From NCBI RefSeq assembly GCF_000007345.1, contig NC_003552.1, forward strand, positions 248,001 to 312,000: a DNA stretch of 64,000 nucleotides, read 5' to 3'. The translations under genes were made by a program, and so were the position numbers. The notes under the pieces are model-generated. The model was not told where the DNA came from and made no database searches. It worked only from the letters and a program-made list of their open reading frames with translations. This document shows, piece by piece, positions 61,318 to 64,000 of the stretch; positions within the stretch are counted from its first letter, which is position 1; the number at the start of each line of letters is the position of its first letter. This stretch comes from Methanosarcina acetivorans C2A (GTDB lineage Archaea > Halobacteriota > Methanosarcinia > Methanosarcinales > Methanosarcinaceae).

Positions 61318-62061
61318 ATGAATGATTTAGAACGTGAAAAATACAGCAGGCAGATCCTTCTTTTTGGGGAGGAGGGGCAGGAAAAGCTGAAGAATTCCAG
61401 AGTGCTGGTTGCAGGTGCAGGCGGACTCGGAAGCCCTATTTCCACATATCTCGCAATAGCCGGGGTCGGGAAAATTATTCTTGCGGATTTTGACTCGGTT
61501 GAGCTCAGTAATCTGAACAGGCAGTTTCTCCATCACGAAAAGGATATTGGGAGAGCCAAGATCGAATCTGCGAAGGAAAAGCTTCTTTCTATGAACCCAG
61601 GGATTGAGGTTGAAACCATCGGGGAAATGATTTCCGAATCAAACATCGAATCCCTGATTCCCGAATGTGATATTATTGTCGATGCCCTTGATAACCTTGA
61701 AACCAGGCATCTGCTCAACAGGCTTGCCGTAAAAAGGAAAATTCCTCTGGTTCATGGAGCAGTTACCGGATACGATGGGCAGGTGACTACGATAATTCCC
61801 GGTAAAACTCCATGTTTTTACTGTATTTTTCCGCGGATTTCCAGAAAAGAAGTTTTCCCGGTTTTAGGGGCAACTCCGGGAGTTATAGGTTCTATCCAGG
61901 CAAATGAAGTAATTAAATTCCTGACAGGAAAAGGAAAACTTCTCGAAGGTCGCCTTCTGTTCTGGAATGGATTTTCGGGGAATTTCAGTGAAATCTCTCT
62001 CTCAAAGTTAAACAGTTGTCCTGTTTGCGGATTTCTTAACAAATCGGATGAAAATAAATGA
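61318..62061 (+). CDS. E1-like ThiF/HesA/MoeB adenylyltransferase
   Basis: A 247-residue E1-like enzyme that adenylates the C-terminal glycine of a ubiquitin-like sulfur carrier, for thiamine, molybdopterin or tRNA thiolation. The nucleotide-binding VAGAGGLGSP is at about 31-40, ADFDSVELSNLNRQFLH carries the conserved Asp and Arg, and DNLETRHLLNRL the second set. A structural zinc site is made by CFYC (about 168-171) and CPVC (about 234-237). No rhodanese domain is attached, so it is of the HesA/MoeB-like short form. Which carrier it serves is not shown by neighbours. It is monocistronic. Confidence 0.88.
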   Translation: MNDLEREKYSRQILLFGEEGQEKLKNSRVLVAGAGGLGSPISTYLAIAGVGKIILADFDSVELSNLNRQFLHHEKDIGRAKIESAKEKLLSMNPGIEVETIGEMISESNIESLIPECDIIVDALDNLETRHLLNRLAVKRKIPLVHGAVTGYDGQVTTIIPGKTPCFYCIFPRISRKEVFPVLGATPGVIGSIQANEVIKFLTGKGKLLEGRLLFWNGFSGNFSEISLSKLNSCPVCGFLNKSDENK

Positions 62062-62090
62062 AACTACATGAAAATAGCCAAGAACAACCG

Positions 62091-62170
62091 GGAATCTCTG
62101 AAATTAGCTGGAAATCTCTGAAATTAGCTGGAAATCTCTGAAATTAGCTGGAAATCTCTGAGAATTTCTG
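62091..62170. repeat. 20-bp tandem repeat, about 3.5 copies
   Basis: The unit gaaatctctgaaattagctg is repeated three times plus a half copy, starting 30 bases after the ThiF-like stop codon. The surrounding sequence continues with 'tgaaaatcatctaaatatctgaaaataact', a decayed version of the same phrase. Confidence 0.9.
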
Positions 62171-62332
62171 AAAATCATCTAAATATCTGAAAATAACTTA
62201 AAATAAATGAAAAAATGAGGTTTTTTCCTGTTCTAAGGAATCATAATCCTTTGTTCCCTCCCCATTGATCATTTTTTATATATCCTCAGTAATAATATCT
62301 TATGAGTTATTTATGTCATAGGAGGAGATTTC

Positions 62333-63271
62333 ATGAAAAGGAAGGCTCCGCCAGTTGAAACCGGAGGCTTTAACCGGCAAGACTGTTCAGGCTTCTTGCC
62401 TGAGGGATTTCACGACCTTAACCCATCTGCCCCTTATTTCTCTTCTGCTTCTGCCCCTAATTTTCCCTATCTTGACCTTGGGATCTGTCGGGAATCCCAG
62501 GTTAAGTCATTGATCAGGGCTCACAGCAAAGATATGTACCGGTTGCTTGAGAAGGTCCGTTTTGATGGAAAATACTATAGGGTAAAGTGTGTAAACTCCG
62601 GGGATTGGGAATACTGCTGGGACCTTGCAGTCAGGATTCAGTTTTTCGGGAAAATGCAGGGGATTGTTCTTTATCCCAAACGTCTGGTTTCCCAAAATGA
62701 AAAAAAGATTGTTTACAGGTCCGTAATCCTTGTTAACCCCTATCAGCTCTGGGACGAATCCCTTGTAACCCGATTCTGGAACTTGCAGGAAAGAGTCGAA
62801 TTCCTTATAGCCAGAATCCTTTTTCACGAGTGCATCCATCTTATGATCTCGCTTGGAAATACCCTGCCAGCGGGTTTTGGAAATACGGATATCTATCTTG
62901 AGTTCAAACAGATGCTTGAGATTCCCCACTCAAAAAAACTGATATCCGAACTTCATGAGGTACAGTTCCGCCTCTGGAATCTCGTCCTGTTTGGGGCCGA
63001 AGGATCCGAAAACGAACAGACTTTGCTCGAAAGAGTCCAGGAAATCTATGAATTTCTTATTAATGAAAAATACAGTAACCAGAAAACGGGAAAGGTTTTT
63101 CATTCCCCCTCTAACAATGAAAAATTAGCCCGGAGATATGCCTGGATTGCAGGTGTCAAAGCCGGAGGGGACGTCCATGTCAGCAAAAATATATGGAAGG
63201 TCGAAGTCCGCAGACTCAGCATAGCCCTGAGAAGGCTGTATAACGGGATTGATAGGCTGCGGGTTAGTTGA
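62333..63271 (+). CDS. HExxH zincin-like protein of unknown function
   Basis: A 312-residue protein with a strong aggagg Shine-Dalgarno. It has no signal peptide. A gluzincin-type motif HECIH (165-169) lies in the helix VEFLIARILFHECIHLMISLG, and downstream DIYLEFKQMLEI could carry a third ligand (Glu at about 190). The N-terminal 50 residues are Pro/Ser-rich and disordered-looking. The middle part (about 75-140: YYRVKCVNSGDWEYCWDL, IVLYPKRLVSQNEKK) is beta-rich. The C-terminal basic helix (about 285-312) is Arg-rich. I recognise no named family. A metallopeptidase role is suggested only by the motif. Confidence 0.62.
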   Translation: MKRKAPPVETGGFNRQDCSGFLPEGFHDLNPSAPYFSSASAPNFPYLDLGICRESQVKSLIRAHSKDMYRLLEKVRFDGKYYRVKCVNSGDWEYCWDLAVRIQFFGKMQGIVLYPKRLVSQNEKKIVYRSVILVNPYQLWDESLVTRFWNLQERVEFLIARILFHECIHLMISLGNTLPAGFGNTDIYLEFKQMLEIPHSKKLISELHEVQFRLWNLVLFGAEGSENEQTLLERVQEIYEFLINEKYSNQKTGKVFHSPSNNEKLARRYAWIAGVKAGGDVHVSKNIWKVEVRRLSIALRRLYNGIDRLRVS

Positions 63272-63434
63272 GTCAGAGAGGCTTCTTCTCATTTTCTGGT
63301 TTTTTTCCTTATCCCTTCTCTGATCTTTTCTTTATTTCTTTCCCTTATCCCTTCTCTAATCTTTTTCTTTTTTCATTTACACGGAAGCTTCCATTTTTTC
63401 TTTATTTTGGGTTTTAGCTTTTGTATTCGGGGCT

Positions 63435-63551
63435 ATGAGCCTTTATGGTTGCACCACAAATACTGACCTGAGTGGCGTGGGTAATTTGCTTATGACATTT
63501 GTGGTGGGCCTGATAGCAGCTCTGATTATCAATTTATATAAAGAAGCGTAA
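63435..63551 (+). CDS. Very small membrane protein candidate (38 residues)
   Basis: A 38-codon frame from ATG to TAA: a short hydrophilic start (MSLYGCTTNTDLSG) then one membrane helix (LLMTFVVGLIAALIINL) and a basic tail YKEA. No Shine-Dalgarno is clear, and the frame is open further 5' without another ATG or GTG. It ends 2 bases before the IS200 hairpin, so it could be a real small gene truncated by insertion at its 3' side or simple host sequence. Low confidence. Confidence 0.35.
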   Translation: MSLYGCTTNTDLSGVGNLLMTFVVGLIAALIINLYKEA

Positions 63552-63553
63552 AA

Positions 63554-63576
63554 CCCCTGAGTCTTTAGCTCAGGGG
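63554..63576. repeat. IS200-type end hairpin
   Basis: Perfect 8-bp stem cccctgag/ctcagggg with a 7-base loop (tctttag), a few bases downstream of the transposase stop at 63592. Such subterminal hairpins are the recognition structures of IS200/IS605 Y1 transposases, so the element probably ends near 63550. Confidence 0.75.
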
Positions 63577-63591
63577 ATATAAGCGTCAACT

Positions 63592-63987
63592 TCAACCCTG
63601 ATTCCGTATATAATATTCTGTGGCTTCTTTACTAACGTTTCCGATGGTAGAAGCAAAATATCCATCGCTCCACAATGTGTTTTCGCCCCTATAATACTTT
63701 TCCAGATATTCTTTTTGTGTTTTCCAAATTCTGTTCGTAGATTCATGTTTCTGTTTTCGGACAATAGATAGAACACTGACTTTCGTTTCGCTCTTAATTA
63801 AGAAATGGATGTGATCTTTGTCAGTTTCCATTTCAAGAATTTCAAAGTTTGACCCTTTTGAAATATCAATCACAATTTGTTTGAGTTCTTCGCTGATTGG
63901 TTCAAGTATAGCTTTTCGATATTTGCAAACAAAGATAATATGATACATTAACAGAAATTTGCTATGATTCCTTGTCTCATATTTCAT
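63592..63987 (-). CDS. tnpA: IS200-type Y1 (HUH) transposase TnpA
   Basis: A single-strand DNA transposase of the HUH superfamily. The 131-residue protein has the metal-binding HUH pair (His59 and His61 in DKDHIHFLI), the strand RNHSKFLLMYHIIFVCKYRK near the N-terminus, and the catalytic tyrosine in EATEYYIRNQ (Tyr125 or Tyr126). The length is close to the family norm of about 140. No TnpB or IscB accompanies it within the window, though the right edge is only 13 bases away. The hairpin at 63554-63576 is its likely left-end recognition site. It runs on the minus strand and appears intact. Confidence 0.9.
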   Translation of the reverse strand: MKYETRNHSKFLLMYHIIFVCKYRKAILEPISEELKQIVIDISKGSNFEILEMETDKDHIHFLIKSETKVSVLSIVRKQKHESTNRIWKTQKEYLEKYYRGENTLWSDGYFASTIGNVSKEATEYYIRNQG

Positions 63988-64000
63988 ATTTACAAAAAAA

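Noticed and set aside
1-64000. CRISPR arrays
   Set aside because: All repeats seen are short head-to-tail tandem repeats without unique spacers of regular length. No cas gene is present.

Overview
The window reads as a chromosomal segment of a mesophilic Methanosarcina, probably of the M. acetivorans type. This is inference from gene content; no database was searched. The markers are archaeal or methanogen-specific: PurP, archaeal-type SAM synthetase, DUF531, a FilR1/DUF1724 regulator, archaeal type IV pilins, an intron-bearing tRNA-Tyr, the archaeal mevalonate enzymes (aconitase X plus a UbiD-like decarboxylase), and a neighbouring aconitase/citrate synthase pair. Intergenic spaces are long, AT-rich and full of short degenerate tandem repeats.

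Layout. 1-11.4 kb: housekeeping and regulators: a truncated HerA-like ATPase, a FilR1-type regulator, purP, a membrane-tethered HTH protein with truA, a Trm-G10-type tRNA methylase, DUF1805, an exported protein, methionine aminopeptidase and a prolidase. 11.7-12.0 kb: tRNA-Asp and intron-containing tRNA-Tyr. 12.2-18.2 kb: a chagasin-like protein, a MITE-like element, SAM synthetase, hisG-hisA-hisB and fdhD.

18.3-33.7 kb is the main accessory block, an archaeal type IV pilus locus. A minus-strand operon (secretion ATPase, TadC/FlaJ-like platform, a broken pilin, an intact pilin, a 'YVPxWKxDAE' pilin-like protein) is separated by two DUF1670 genes from a second set: a pilin, two 'YVPxWKxDAE' proteins, and two pilins on the opposite strand, one of them a short PilA-like major pilin whose mRNA leader carries a strong hairpin.

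34-46.9 kb: a P-loop-less RecA-like protein, cysteine desulfurase, a 52-residue protein, DUF531, an acetyltransferase with a cysteine tail, LarE, a phosphoglucosamine mutase-type enzyme, an MJ1487-type radical SAM protein, a site-2 protease, and three consecutive archaeal mevalonate genes (phosphomevalonate dehydratase subunits and the UbiD-like decarboxylase). 47-50 kb: two secreted proteins, one with a von Willebrand A domain. 50-54.5 kb: citrate synthase and aconitase, the entry to an incomplete oxidative TCA branch. 55-64 kb: a secreted NEW3-like repeat protein, an uncharacterised protein, a MoxR/VWA pair resembling RavA-ViaA, a ThiF/HesA E1-like enzyme, an HExxH protein, a very small membrane ORF and an IS200 transposase.

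The best candidates for something new are the duplicated pilus locus with its broken pilin, leader hairpin and DUF1670 pair, an FdhD homologue lacking the family's CxxC, and the RavA-ViaA-like pair. Several starts were moved from the longest open frame on the basis of Shine-Dalgarno spacing; each such case is stated.
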